Shown: positions 34,471 through 46,910 of the stretch, piece by piece
Position numbering within the stretch: position 1 is the stretch's first letter
How the letters are laid out: every line of letters begins with the position of its first letter
Source of the DNA: Datura wrightii
Taxonomy: Eukaryota > Streptophyta > Magnoliopsida > Solanales > Solanaceae
NCBI GenBank assembly: GCA_035772735.1
Contig: JASDFA010000027.1
Location: 152,642,001 to 152,706,000, forward strand
DNA: 64,000 nucleotides
Direction: 5' to 3'
The notes under the pieces: generated by a model
Database searches by the model: none
Told to the model about the DNA's origin: nothing
The model's input: the letters and a program-made list of their open reading frames with translations, nothing else
Program-made: the position numbers and the translations under genes

Positions 34471-35910
34471 GTGCACAATGGGTCAGAATCATCCTTGGTG
34501 GTTGATGTCAATTCTAAGCAAGATGAAGATCTGGTTTTAAGGAAGCCGAAGCAAGCAGTGCAGAATCAAAAGGTGGAGGTTTTCTCCCAAGGGGGAGATG
34601 GGGTGCTACGATACCAGGGTCCAATATGTGTTCCAGACATTGATAACTTGAGGGTTCGGATATTGCATGAAGCACATGGTACCAGATATTCTATTCATCC
34701 GGGATCGATGAAGATGTACCAGGAATTGCGAGAAATCTATTGGTGGGATGGTATAAAGAAGGATATTATAGAGTTTGTAGCCAAATGTCCTAACTATCAG
34801 CAAGTGAAGGTCGAGCATCAAAGACCGAGACGCGTACTTCAGGATATTAGCAACCCCACTTGGAAGTGGGAATAGATTAATATGGACTTCATTATAGGCC
34901 TACCTCATTGTGGTGGTGGTAGATAGGTTAACTAAGGTTGCCCATTTTCTACCGGTCAAGACCACGGATTAAACAGATGACTATGCGAAACTGTATATTC
35001 GGGATTTGGTTCGACTTCATGGAGTGCCCTTGTCTATTATTTCTTACCGAGGTACTCAGTTTACCTCCCAGTTCTGGCAGTGTTTTCAAAAGGGACTTCG
35101 GACTCAAGTCATGCTCAGCACATCCTTTCATCCGCAGATAGATGGCCAAGACGAACGAACGATCTAGACTCTTGAAGACATCTTTAGGCCATGTGTTATG
35201 GATTTTAAAGGTAGTTTGGATGATCATTTTCCCTTGATCGAGTTTTCTTAAAATAAAAGCTATCACTCCAGTATCTAGACGGCACCGTTCGAGGCTCTGT
35301 ACGGGCTAAGGTGTAGATCGCCCATCAGAAGGTTTGAGGTTGGTGAGGCAGCCATGATAGGACCTGATTCGGTTCATGAGGCCATGGAAAAGGTCCAATT
35401 TATAAGGGACTGGTTGAAAACCGCTCAGAGTCATAAAAAATTGTATGCGGATGTGAGGAGGAGAGATTTGGAGTTTGATATGGACGACTGGGTATTTCTC
35501 AAAGTATCTCCCATGAAGGGAGTCATGCAGTTCTGAAGGACAGGGAAACTCAGTCCCCAATATGTTGGCCCCTATCGAGTTATGAGGAGAGTTGGTAAGG
35601 TGGAATATGAGTTGGACTTTCCCTTGGAGTTATCTTCCATTCATCCTGTGTTTCATGTGTCACTTTTGAAAAAGTGCTTGGGTGATCCAGCTTTAGTAGT
35701 CCCGGTGGACAGCGTTGGTGCAAAGGATAGCCTCAGCTATGAAGAAATTCCGGTGAAAATCACAGATTGTCAAGTCCGTAAGCTAAGAAACAAAGAAGTA
35801 GCTTCAGTTAAAGTTTATGGACAAATCCTTATATTGAAGGAGATACATGGGAAGCCAAAGCGGATATGATGGCTAGATACCCACACTTATTCTCTACCGG
35901 CTCAGTTTTA
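34471..35910 (+). pseudogene. Integrase and chromodomain of element G, degenerate
   Basis: The frame 34471-34875 holds the zinc-finger segment (HEAHGTRYSIHPG; AKCPNYQQVK with the second Cys now Tyr) and ends at a TAG four codons before the first catalytic Asp. The second catalytic Asp is Tyr (IISYRGTQF, about 35035). FEALYGLRCRSPI, VHEAMEKVQFIRD and the DDWVFLKVSPMKGVM block are at 35280-35536. FHVSLLKKCLGD and the chromodomain-like SYEEIPVKITDCQVRKLRNKE are at 35582-35800; the last part is frameshifted. Confidence 0.9.
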
Positions 35911-36145
35911 GTTTGAGGTATCAATTTCTACCCTAAACCCCTAATTAGTTTTCATGTTTCGTTCATGTGTACAAGTTTGTTTTATGATGTTGTAAATGTG
36001 TGTGATGTCTGAATTCAGTTAAGTTATGTAATTCTTTTCGGAGGTACTCAATCCCTTAGTTTTCAGCTTAATGATCAGTATTTATATATGGTGATTGCTT
36101 GTTTTTGAGTTTTCTGCATGATCCTAACATTTGAGAATGAATGTT

Positions 36146-36161
36146 CCCAAGGGGGAGATAT
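36146..36161 (+). other. Polypurine tract of element G
   Basis: CCCAAGGGGGAGATAT stands directly before the 3' LTR start. The 235 bases before it are an untranslated spacer. Confidence 0.88.
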
Positions 36162-38263
36162 TGTTATACCCTAGGAAACCCATGGATAAGACCCGGGAGT
36201 CAAAATGGATAAAAACTGGAAAATTCGCACCAGGTCACAAAATGACCCATGAGGTGGGTCGTGAGGGGTGAACATGAGTTGTAGAGTGACTCGTGGCCAA
36301 GCAGGGCACATCTAAGATTTGGTGTGAGACTCGTGGTCATGGACACCCGACATGTTAGGTATCCCGTGGCCTAGGTGGACCAGTTGGCAAAATAGGAAAG
36401 GGGCAGTGAATACCACGGGTGGTGACCACGAGTCATGGTCTGCCACCACGATTCATGTGGTCCCTTGTGGGGTCCCCTGGAGAGTTTGGGGCAGTGAGGA
36501 TGACGGATCCTAGCCACGAGTTGTGCCCCTTGGCAACGACTCGTGCTGTCTCTCGTTAGGAGGCCCCGACATTGTTTTTGTTGCATTTTAATAAGGGTGG
36601 TTTCGTAATTCCTAGGTTCCTAAGCCGTAAACAATGTATTTTTAGGCTCTAAATCGGGTCTTTTATGGGGTATTAGCTCATGTTAGGCCTCATTCATGCA
36701 TGTAATAGTTCAGGGAGAAGGATAGAAGGTGATTTAAGGTTTTCTTCCCCTATTCATCACAATTCCAACTTGGGCTTTCAAGGGAGATTAAGAATCAGTA
36801 TTTTCAGGTATGTAAGATCATCAATGGGTGGTTCCTTCTACACCCGTGCTCCTACTATACAATTTTTCTTGTAAATTATCAAAAACTCATGGGGTTTTGT
36901 AATTGATTTGTATAAAATTAAACGATTTAATTATGGGTCTTGTGATTTTCAAATCTTATCATAATCTACTGCTTTTGATCATCCTTTGGAAAATAAATTG
37001 ATTATAATATTGTTTATTTTGAATTTCAAAACAATTAAGCTTATTTATTCATGCCCCATGATGAATCGATTGATGATCCATTGATCCATTGGTGTTTTGA
37101 TAAGCCCAACATAAATTTTGAATTTTATATATGAATTTATTATGTTATCTACTACGAACTTATGAATTTCAAGCTACATGAATGATTTAAAAGTATGTAT
37201 GAATTTTATCAATTATGATTTATGTTTTTTGCCGACCCATGGGCCTTAAGTCATGGATAGTTCACATATGTTCAAGCATGTTAAGGATTATCATGATTTA
37301 ACTAGCCCATAAACTCATGTATGTATTATTATGAGCACTATATATGTTTTAGGAGTAGTATTGAACACCTAGTAGGTTCGGGGCTCATGATTAAGCCCCG
37401 GACCTTATGAACTACGTGCTACCGTAGGTATGTTGGGACCCTTTTATGTTTGTCCCGGGCCCAAATGGCCCTTTTCATGTGTGATCACGCCCTTCATGGT
37501 TCCTACCCTTGGCATGGTACGAACACCCTCCCAACTAGGTTACAAGTAGGGCTTCATGTGTGCTCATATGGGGTATGTCGGTTAAGAGAATCTCCTACTG
37601 TTTCTCATGATTTATGCATGTTATGATTATGTATGTTGGCTCATGTCGTGTTAAATAAATCGATTCTATTATGACTATGATTATGTTATGTTACGAATGT
37701 TCTGAAAACCTTGAGCCATATGAAATGTTATTATGATTTACGATACGTGCACGACGTCCTACTCTTATGATCATTTATGAATTTGATATATGTTTTAAAT
37801 GTCCGTTTTACTTACCTTGCATACTAAGTACATTCCACGTACTGACCGCATACTTTCTATGGTGTATCATTTCATGATACAGGTCCCAGTTCTCTGGCTT
37901 ATCTTCACCCGTAACTAGTTCACCCTTGCTCTCAACGTATTTGCTGAGTCCTCATGTTTCTATGGTTGTATGTTCACTCTCTGTGTTATTTCTCTCAGTT
38001 TCTTGATATTGGATTAGTTGGGGAGTTGTCCTATCAATCCGCCTTTCATGTTTAGAGGATTATCAGACTATAAGTTGTATTCGCTGAATTGTATAAGTCT
38101 AGTACTGATTCTCCCTTATACTATTCTATGATTACATTCCTTATGTTAAGTCTTCCATTTATCTGATTGAATTAGATGTATGATCATGCCATGGGTTGAC
38201 TTGGGGTCTCTAGGGGCTCCTTGTCCTGTGTCTACGATCTAGATGTATGTTTGGGTCGTGACA
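36162..38263 (+). repeat. 3' LTR of element G (2102 bp)
   Basis: Starts TGTTATACCC and ends GGGTCGTGACA. It aligns to 29019-31127 over its whole length with many substitutions. Inverted repeats AGTAC/GTACT (37827-37831, 37839-37843) and TGTATCA/TGATACA (37863-37869, 37875-37881) are kept. The donor-like site here is altered (GCTGAGT near 37946). Confidence 0.93.
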
Positions 38264-40395
38264 AGGAGGAAGTAAGCTGAGTACATCACTGAACATATAA
38301 CTTAACTGAAATACAATGACCCTATTCGAGATATATCAATATTGACATGATGCATTTATTTGAAAACATGTAATGGAGTATAATTAAACTGATGCATAAG
38401 GGTCATGTACATGCACTGGGTGCTAATACTATAATTGATATCATACATCATACTGACTGACTACTGACAACAGAGACCGAACTCCACTGTGACTGAGTTA
38501 AACTGAAGTCTGAAGCTATACATACCTAAACTAGAACTGAAATTATAAACTAAGGGAACCCTTCTCTTCTATTGAGAATCCCTTAGTGAGCTGAGGAGAA
38601 TACTCTCTACTATTGAGGACCCCTAACTGGACGGAGAGAACACTATCTACTATGGAGGATCCCTGACTGAGCTGAGGGAGGCACTCTCTACTATTGAGGA
38701 TCCCTAACTGGACTAAGAGGAACACTCTCTACTAATGAGGATCCCTGACTGAGCTAAGGGAGTCACTCTCAACTATTGAGGATCCTTGACTGGACCGAGG
38801 GGAACACTCTCTACTAATGAGGATCCCTGATTGAGCTGAGGGTGTCACTCACTACTATTGAGGATCCCTGACTGGACTGAGGGGAAAACTCTTTACTATT
38901 GAGGATCCCTGACTGAGCTAAGGGAGTCACTCTCTACTATTTAGGTTCCCTGACTGGACTAAATGGAACACTCTCTACCAATGAGGATCCCTGAATGAGC
39001 TGAGGGAGTCACTCTCTACTATTGAGAATGCCTATCTGAATAGAGGGGAACACTCTCTAGTATGGAGGATCTCGATTATGTTTACATGGAATACACCAAT
39101 CTGACATTATTCATCTAGTCTAGGCTACTTCAAGTAATTAGAGACCTAAGTGCTCAACTAGTCATATCATACTAAATTCATTATAGTCTAATATAACAAG
39201 AGGTCTAAAAATCTGAAGACTCGTGATCACGCTTTATCGTCCAAATTCATATCATTATGGAACCCAAATTGAAATATAAATCGTGTGTTCTAGATTCACC
39301 GAGACTCCTAGGTTTAACTCATTTCATACATATACATCGAATTTATTATAAAATCATATAAGTATTTCATAAGGGCCATATCTAAAAAATAATGCTAATT
39401 CAGGGTGAAATTCTAGAAGATCATGCTACTATCGTATCATATACAAATATCATGAATTTGGGAGAAATTTCATATACATACATCGGTACATATCATGAGG
39501 GCCTTGAAATCCATAGAATACATTTGAGAAATCATCCGAAGATTGAAGCCCTACGACATACTTTTCTAGAAATCAAAGAATTTGGGTTTTTAACATACAA
39601 TTGGGACACAAGGATGAAAAGAGATCCTTGTTGAAGCCTCACATACCTGGCTTGAAGAAATCCGCCACTAGAACATAGATCTTGAAGTCCTTGGAGAAAC
39701 TCTAGGTGATCTTTGAGCCTTGAGAAAGGAGAGGAAGAAGGATTTGGGAGTGCTTTTGGATGGAATGAGGGATTAGGATTGATATTTTCCTTTAAATTGT
39801 CCCATCTGATACCCAAAATGACATAGTTTAGGAGTTAGAAGCGTATGATTTCATGAAAACACCCTTGGGAATTCGCAAGAAAAATCCATACTACCGGTCC
39901 ACACGAGGCACTCCACGGGTCGTGGGGTTGGCAATGACTCGTGGTGCCAAGCCGTGGAGTGTACTGGAAATTTTCTCAAAACTTCCTTGAACTGCTAATG
40001 ACCAACATAAACACTTGTTACTTAACCTAACTGGCCATCGCATTTGTCTGTTGCCACTAAAATATTTATTCTAAAGTTTCAATGACTCTCAGGATTACTC
40101 GTTACTGGACTCAACGAGTCATGTCTCTCGTCCCCTGAAGAGTTGACTTATGGACTGCTACTTATAATGAGGGACTCCTTCACTCGTCTCCTCACCCAAC
40201 GAGTCATGACATGGGTCATTACTCCTGAGCTCCGAAATGAACACTCAATGCCTTCATGCCACGAGTTTGACCACGACTCGTATTGTCACTGGACAAGTCA
40301 TTCCATGACTAGTTCTACGGAAAAATTTCCACTTTCCAACTTATTTCTTTCTTTAAGTCCGAGATCTGATCTTAGAAACTTTTCGGGGTATTACA
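38264..40395 (-). repeat. Solo LTR H, right part, with internal minisatellite
   Basis: Continues 28534-29018 after element G. The minus-strand start is TGTAATACCCC at 40395, followed by AATTT. U3 motifs of the GACTCGT type are at 39900-40320. The whole LTR is about 2.6 kb, longer than its relatives, because of the 41-bp array at 38561-39092. The frames at 39392-39634 and 39532-39816 have no recognisable domain. Confidence 0.82.
38561..39092. repeat. 41-bp minisatellite, 13 monomers, alternating types
   Basis: The word ACTCTCTACTA recurs at 38602, 38642, 38683, 38724, 38765, 38806, 38847, 38888, 38929, 38970, 39011 and 39052, with a first weaker copy at about 38561. Spacing is 41 bp, once 40. 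Monomers alternate: one ends in GAGCTGAGGGAGTC, the next in GGACTGAGGGGAAC, giving an 82-bp higher-order unit. Most units contain GAGGATCCCTGA. There are no spacers between units. Confidence 0.95.
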
Positions 40396-41331
40396 AATTT
40401 AGGAAAGGGTTTTAATATTTGTATAAATATTTTAAGGTTATTTTTCTTAGGAAGATAGATACTTTCCTCAATAAACCTAATTTTGTGAACCTCATAACAT
40501 AACTTGGAGATAAAATAAATGAATTACATGGGAGAATTCATCATTGTTCTTGACTTGTTTGTAGTTTGATTGTATAATTATCGGTATTTCTTTCATCCTC
40601 ATTGTAAATTGTTAATTATTTATTCTTCTATGAAATATAATTTCTTTCTTGCAAATATGAGTAGCTTAACCTTCCGCAACTAGGATTGTGGGAACCATGA
40701 TGGAATAACTAACTAGAGTTAACACAAAGTGATTCTAAACCAATACGAATGCATCTATTGTTCATCTCTTCATCATAAATATTTCATAACGGTGCCCAAT
40801 ATTAGTACTTGCCTATATTCTCTACTTGCTATAACCTAGAGAAGTAGTGATTAGGAAAAGAGAAGAACAAAATAGCCTTTAACTTCAGTTTCATTGCATA
40901 ACTTGAGTTATGGTCACAGGATAGTTAATTTGGAAAAAATTGATAAAGGTCAAAGTGAAATCACTCAGGATATCTAATCAGGTAATTGAGTATAGCCATC
41001 CTATAGGATGAATCAGTCATTTGGGTGAAAATATTTCACCAGTTCTGCAGGCTAAGTTTTGGGATAGATCACTACTGTAATAACCCGACGTAGTTATGAA
41101 TCAATGGGGAATTCTTCCTTATTTATTTGCATAAACTTGACCACAACATCAACTGACAACACTGTTACTTGTTTACTTTTCAAAACCCCTTTTCAGAAAT
41201 AATTGAACTAAAAGTGTGAGTACTAGCATTAGCCTATATATTAAACATAGGGATCGACCCTAACCTTGTTGGATTCTTTATTAGCAACATACGCGTTATA
41301 CTTCTTTAAGGGTGTAATTAAAGGGGGTATC
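40396..41331 (+). repeat. Athila-type LTR1, right part
   Basis: Continues LTR1 after solo LTR H. It matches 60531-61470: AGGAAAGGGTTTTAATAT, ACATAACTTGGAGAT, TAGAGAAGTAGTGATT, GGTCACAGGATAGTTAATTT, GATCGACCCTAACC and TTATACTTCTTTAAGGGTG. The right end is placed where the match stops at about 41331. No Athila primer site follows, so the adjoining internal region has been deleted. Confidence 0.85.
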
Positions 41332-42361
41332 TTTTTTGTTCATCTGAGGGTTTTCGTTGTCATGTGTCTTTCTCCTCGGACATGCTATCTAGTAGAACCA
41401 ACATGTTTAGGATATTTTATTTTTATGTAACTTGAAGTTTCTTAGGACTACTTAACAACCAATAAAAAGGCACATGTGTTTGATGTTTTGATATTTGTGA
41501 GAAAAAATGACCCTTTTTTTAAGGAAAAATTTATGATTAGTTGTGATGATTTTCTGCAAAGCATGACAATTGTGGATCTTTTTTTGGCATTTTATTGATT
41601 AGCATGAGTTAATGGAGATAGCTGTGCATGAACAGGATAGGTAGTGTGTGATGCAAACTTGTACCATGTAGGAGTGAGATTCTTACTAAGTTTAATACTA
41701 TGTAGGTGATCTAGAACTTGCCTGATTATTCTTTGCTTAGGTTGTAGAATAGTTGGTTAGGAAAGTATTATAGACTATTTTTTTTATCCTACTTTAGCTT
41801 AAATTGTCCTACCAAATTAAATGAATCCCTTGATCCAATGTTTGAGCTTAAGTTGACCTTTTCTGTTGACTAGCCAATTCACCTTCCCTGTTATGTTTAT
41901 AATAAACCTATTTTGGCCCTAGTCTCTTCTTGGACACTGCAAACATCAATTCAGGCACAATGCCTAGTCCGTAAAAAGGAGGTATGGTGTCAAAAGAAAA
42001 AGAAAAATATAAATAAGAAATTTGAAAGTCAAAAGAAAGGAAAAAAAGAAAACAATGAAAAATACACCATACCGACTAAGTGAATTCTGAATAAAATTGA
42101 GAAAGGGAGGAAAAGAAGAAAAAGGGGAAAAGTTAAAAGTGAAGCCAAGAGTTGTGTAGCACCAAGGATGGTTAGTTACTATTTTCCATATGTAATACAC
42201 CCGTCCCTAAGCCTAAATTACAAGAAAATACAAGTTCTAAAGTGATCCTAACCTAACTGTCCGAAAAGCCAGCTAAGAGAAGATAAGGGCAAGCCTATGG
42301 TATCACTTGTGCAGTACTTGAAACTTCTTTGTGAGAGTGAGAGATTTTATTGATAGTCCTA

Positions 42362-42396
<35 letters not shown>

Positions 42397-42727
42397 TTCT
42401 GAGTGTTTGGGACTTCATTTATTGTGAAAGTACATGGGTTGCATTGCATTCTGCCAATATTCTTTGTAAATAGCATTAGTTATAGCGTAGTTGTTTGGTA
42501 ATTATTGAATGCCATCGCTCGATCCCTTTGTGTCAGGATTTTTAGTTGCATTTAAGCGTAGCTAATTTTATTTTGAATGAAAAGGGGGTTAGTATTTGAT
42601 AGTGCTAATGTGTGCAAATTTTGGTGTTATTGGTTGTATGTCTTCAATTTTACTTTCTAGTTAAGCATCATTGTTGTAGTAGTGTTTTTGTTTGCCTGAG
42701 GACATGAAAATTTTTTAAGATGATGGT
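41332..42727 (+). other. Non-coding 3' internal remnant of the Athila element
   Basis: About 1.4 kb without coding potential on either strand. It holds a purine-rich tract (41991-42063 and 42085-42140), a TA microsatellite, and towards the end TGTTTGCCTGAGGACATG and TTTTTTAAGATGATGGTG before LTR2. The last is where Athila elements have their polypurine tract, here decayed. So this is the end of the internal region, with leader, gag and pol lost. The minus-strand frame at 41964-42200 is low-complexity. Confidence 0.6.
42366..42394. repeat. TA microsatellite
   Basis: An uninterrupted (TA)14 run in the Athila internal remnant. Confidence 0.97.
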
Positions 42728-42896
42728 GTTGATGTGCCATAGATTTACGGAACTTTCGACACTTAAAACATAGAAAAAATATTGTGCTTAGGTATGGTAA
42801 TACATATAGGATGTGTTTTTACCTTGTTTTCAGGAAAATCAGGTCCAAGAGTTGGATTGTGAAAAAGGAGCAGAAAATTAGCAGACAATGGCTGGC
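42728..42896 (+). repeat. Athila-type LTR2, left part
   Basis: Starts TGTTGATGTGCCATAG after the decayed polypurine tract. Broken at 42897 by element E; it resumes at 60006. CTGGC at 42892-42896 is repeated at 60006-60010 and is the duplication of element E. Confidence 0.82.
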
Positions 42897-45246
42897 TGTC
42901 ACGACCCAAACGTAGGCCTAGATCGAGAAATGGGACAAGAAACCCTGATGGACTCCAAGTCGATGCATGGTATGAAAATACATCTAACTAAATCATGAAA
43001 ATGACAGATCAACATAATAAACTTAGCGGAAGTCTAAAATAAGCATAACATCATAAATACACACGAATCTGAAGTTGATTACATTCTTTGTCTGAAAATC
43101 CTCTAGCATTGATGAGTTGATGGGGAAAGACACCCAACTAAATCTTTAACTCTGAAAATTAATACATAAAGAAAACTGATAAAACATGGCCCTCGGGAGA
43201 TGAGGACTCACCAACAGCTGTGGGATGTTAACTCTGAAAGGCTGGCTAAGGACGAGGCTGAGTCTGAGTATCGGGGTAAAACGATACAACATATAATATG
43301 CGGTTAGTACATGAAATGTACCGAGTATGCAGGGTAAGTGAAACCGCGTAAAATAAGTAAAACCATTCAAGACATGCATAATGTAAAACTTGATCAAGAT
43401 AAGAATCTGAGAGTAGGACATCCATGCTATTTTATGAACTCATGAACTCATGATCTCAACATAACATAACATCATAATGGGATCAAATGACCCAAAGCTT
43501 AGACTTGATAATCATCAGTAAGATTAACATTGGGTCAAACCTCTTTTATAACATGTGTATATATATCATGAGTAATAAACATGCATAACTTAAATCATGA
43601 GGTCTAATGGGAGACTCTTCATATAACCAACATACCACTATAGAGCTTATGTGGCCCCAACTATCACACTAAAATGGGTAGAGCCGTCCAAAGCCTTGCC
43701 AGGTCTAAGGAAGATACAATGATATCAATATCAAGCACGTGGCCCAATCATGCAGGGGATAACTTACAAAGGAGGTCCTAAAGTATATATGTAAATCAAC
43801 CTACATTGGCGCGTAGTTTTGAGGTATAGGGTGATTCACCCATAGCCTACTCAGTGCTAGACATTACTCCGAAAAATATGCATATTGTCTCCATCGTTAT
43901 TTTTAATGAAGCTCGCCATCGTCTGTTGACGAACCTCAATAATCAAATACATCTCAAATCTTAAATTATGTATACAAGAGAATCTTTAGCTCAAACCATA
44001 CCACAAGATGAAAATAATTGTGAGATTTCGCTCCCAAACCATGTGGTAAGCTCAATTCGAGAAAATCCTAAATCATACTTTAACATGTGGGCATTTCCCC
44101 ATACATCAACATTCTTAAAAAAAATACTCAATTCACTCGAAAACATGATTATAAATATGGGTAACTCGAAAACATGCTTTTCAATAATAATATCTCATCA
44201 TACTCGAACATTCATCATAAATCTCAACTTTCATGAATTTCTCATAAATGGGCATTTTGATTTATAAAGTTTGAAACATGATAGTAATTGAAAACAATGT
44301 AAAACTATCCCATGATTCATAATTTATTAATAGCGACACATTTAAATCATACCTATGTAGTAAATTAGAAATCTCATGCATTGGGTTAAAACCCCATTGA
44401 ATCAACATAGGAATTCCCATGATTTAGAGATAGATTGGGCATGGATGTGAATGGATTCACCCATTCATAACCTTACATACCTGAAAGGGTTTGATTCTAC
44501 CACTTCTCGTATTGCCCATGGAAGGTTTGAAGAAGAACCTTGAAGGATTAGCCTTGATCACCTCTCTAAACCTTTACTCTTGCATGCATGAATAGAAATG
44601 ACTTAATATAGATTTTCCCCCTCCTAAAACCCACTATTCAAAGCTTAAACTGACGTAGTTTAGTCCTTAGAATCATAGGAATTATAGAAAAGCCTTACTA
44701 AATTCACAGAAAATAACTGACTTCCAGTCCCAACGAGGGACTGGATGAGTCGTCGTCTAGCGGAATAAATCATGGTATCAGTCGTAAAGTGCACTGTCTA
44801 ATAGTTCATCTGGGGATCTTCATGGGGGACCTCACGAGTCGTTACTGGTGACCACAACTCGTGGTCACCACTCGTCACCCTCACCGCCTAAGGTTAAAAT
44901 TATCTCCAACCTGCTGACCACGACCCCTCCAACGAATCGCGGTGGCTGACCATGACTCGTGGGGCACTCCACAGGTAGACTTCCAGGTCTCCTGCACTTT
45001 CTTAAACCCCCTTGCCCATGATTGACTCAATGAATCATAGGGGCCGACCACGACTCGTGGTAAGGATCATGGGGAACTCAATTACGAAAATCTCAAATCA
45101 TACCCTGAACCTCACTATGAGTCACCTCATGACTCATGGTCAACCCTAGGGGTCACAAAATGACTTGTTCTGTGACCTGATGCCAGATTTCCAATTTTCT
45201 CCATTTCAACTACCGGGTTTGATCTTTGGGCTCGGGGAGCATTACA
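42897..45246 (-). repeat. 3' LTR of element E (2350 bp)
   Basis: Minus-strand start TGTAATGCTCC at 45246, end GGGTCGTGACA at 42897. Its first 183 bases match 59823-60005 and its last 215 match 48589-48803. GACTCGT motifs are dense at 44740-45170. The donor-like GTGAGT is near 43205 and a decayed GATACA repeat near 43280. The frames at 43146-43421 and 43968-44267 lie in this LTR and have no domain. Confidence 0.92.
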
Positions 45247-45262
45247 ATATCTCCCCCTTGGA
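45247..45262 (-). other. Polypurine tract of element E
   Basis: On the minus strand CCAAGGGGGAGATAT stands directly before the 3' LTR start. Confidence 0.88.
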
Positions 45263-45529
45263 AACATTCATCCTCGAATGTTGGAAAGAATATAGAAAAG
45301 TAGACAAATGCAATCGTAATATTCACATATTGATCATTTAAGCTGAAAACTGACGGAATGACTACCTCCGATCTGAACTACATAACTGAACTAAATTCAT
45401 GAATCATACATACATTTGTATACATGAAAGAAACTTGAGCACATTAAATGAACATGAAAACTAAATAGAGTACTAGGGCAAAAAATGATACCTCAAACTG
45501 AAATCAAGTTGGAAGGGAATAGATGTGGG

Positions 45530-46910
45530 TATCTAGCCGTCATATTCGCTTAGGCTTCCCTCATAGCTGCTTTAACATGCTAATTTCTTTATAAAACTTT
45601 GACTGAAGCTACTTCCTTGTTTCTTAGCCATTTAACCTAATGATCTAGCATTTCCACTAGAACCTCATCATAACTAAGGTTGTCTTTCACACCAACACTG
45701 TCAACCGGGACAATTAGAGCGGGATCACCCAAACACTTTTCAAGAGCGATACATGGAAAACAAAATGCACGGAGGCTAATTCTGAAGGCAACTCCAATTC
45801 ATATTCCACCTTGCCAACAAACTTCACTATCCAGTAGGGACCAATATAACGAGGTCTGAGTTTTACTTTCTTTCCGAACCTCATCACTCCCTTCATGGGA
45901 GAAACTTTTAGAAACACGCAATCATCAACTTCGAACTCGAGTTCTCTACTTCTCACATCGGCGTAAGCCTTTTGGGTGACCTTGAGCTGTTTTCAACCTA
46001 TCCCGTATGAGTTGAACTTTCTCCATAGCCTCATGGACCAAATCTGGTCCTACCATTGCAGCTTCACCAACTTCAAACCAACCAATAGGCGGTCTATATC
46101 TACCCTCATAGAGAGCCTCAAACGAGCCCATCTGGATACTGGAATGGTACCTATTATTGTATCCGAACTCTATATAAGGTAAATGATCATCCCAACAACC
46201 TTTGAAGTCAATCACATATGCTCTCAACATGTCCTCGAGAGTCTAAATTATCCGCTCAGTTTGACCATCCATTTGTGGGTGAAATGCTGTACTGAGCTTA
46301 ACCTGAGTACCCAATCCTTTTTGAAATGACCTCCAGAACTGAGATGTAAATTGGGTACCTCAATTTGATATGATGGATAAAGGAACTCCATGCAATCGAA
46401 CTAGCTCCCAGATGTATTGTTTGGCATAATTCTCTGCCAAATTCGTGGTTTTGACCGGTAGAAAATGAGCGTCTTTGGTAAACCTGTCTATAACAACTCA
46501 AATAGAGTCATATTGCCGACGAGTGCGAGGCAACCCTATAATGAAGTCCATATTGATTTCTTTCCACTTTCAAGTAGGAATATTGATATCCTAAAGCAAA
46601 CCTCTCGGTCGTTGATGCTCAACCTTCACTTGCTGATAGTTTGGAGACTTAGCCACAAATTCTGTGATGTCTTTCTTCATGCCATTCCACTAATAGACTT
46701 CTCGTAAGTCACGGTACATCTTGGTGGAACCTGGATGGATAGAATACCTAAATCCATGAGCCTGGTGCAACATCTGCTTCATTAAATTTTCAATATCCGA
46801 AACACATAAACGACCTTGGTATCGGAGCACCCCATCCACCCTTTGGAGTAAACCTCAACCTTCTGATTTTGAACAGCTTCCTTTAAATTTACAAAAATAG
46901 GGTCCTCGTC
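45530..46910 (-). pseudogene. Integrase and chromodomain of element E, degenerate
   Basis: From 46910 down: linker, zinc-finger segment (HQAHGFRYSIHP region near 46750; AKSPNYQQVKVEH with both Cys lost), NMDFI with the first catalytic Asp near 46545 and no stop before it, unlike B, F and G. Then INLAENYAKQYI, frameshifts, and the clean frames 45946-46230 (YIEFGYNNRYHSSI, FEALYEGRYRPPI, VHEAMEKVQLIRD) and 45714-45956 (RELEFEVDDCVFLKVSP, MKGVMRFGKK, FHVSLLK). The chromodomain-like tail at 45530-45710 is broken. Confidence 0.86.

Larger units (their letters stand above)
29019..38263 (+). mobile_element. Element G: full-length but dead Del/Tekay retrotransposon
   Basis: Two LTRs (2109 and 2102 bp) enclose primer site, gag, protease, RT, RNase H, integrase, chromodomain and polypurine tract in the usual order over 9.2 kb. 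The flanks are AGGAT (29014-29018) and AGGAG (38264-38268), a five-base duplication with one change. It is inserted in solo LTR H. The LTRs differ at many positions, so the insertion is old. Only the RNase H domain remains an uninterrupted domain-length frame. Confidence 0.94.

Noticed and set aside
38561..39092. Regular repeats that could suggest a CRISPR array
   Set aside because: Units are directly adjacent with no spacers, alternate in two types and lie in an LTR of a plant retrotransposon. It is a minisatellite.
39392..39816. Two overlapping frames of 80 and 94 codons
   Set aside because: Inside solo LTR H; no similarity to a known protein and no support from sister LTRs.
43968..44267. 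99-codon plus-strand frame
   Set aside because: Lies in the 3' LTR of element E, not conserved in the matching LTRs and without a recognisable domain.
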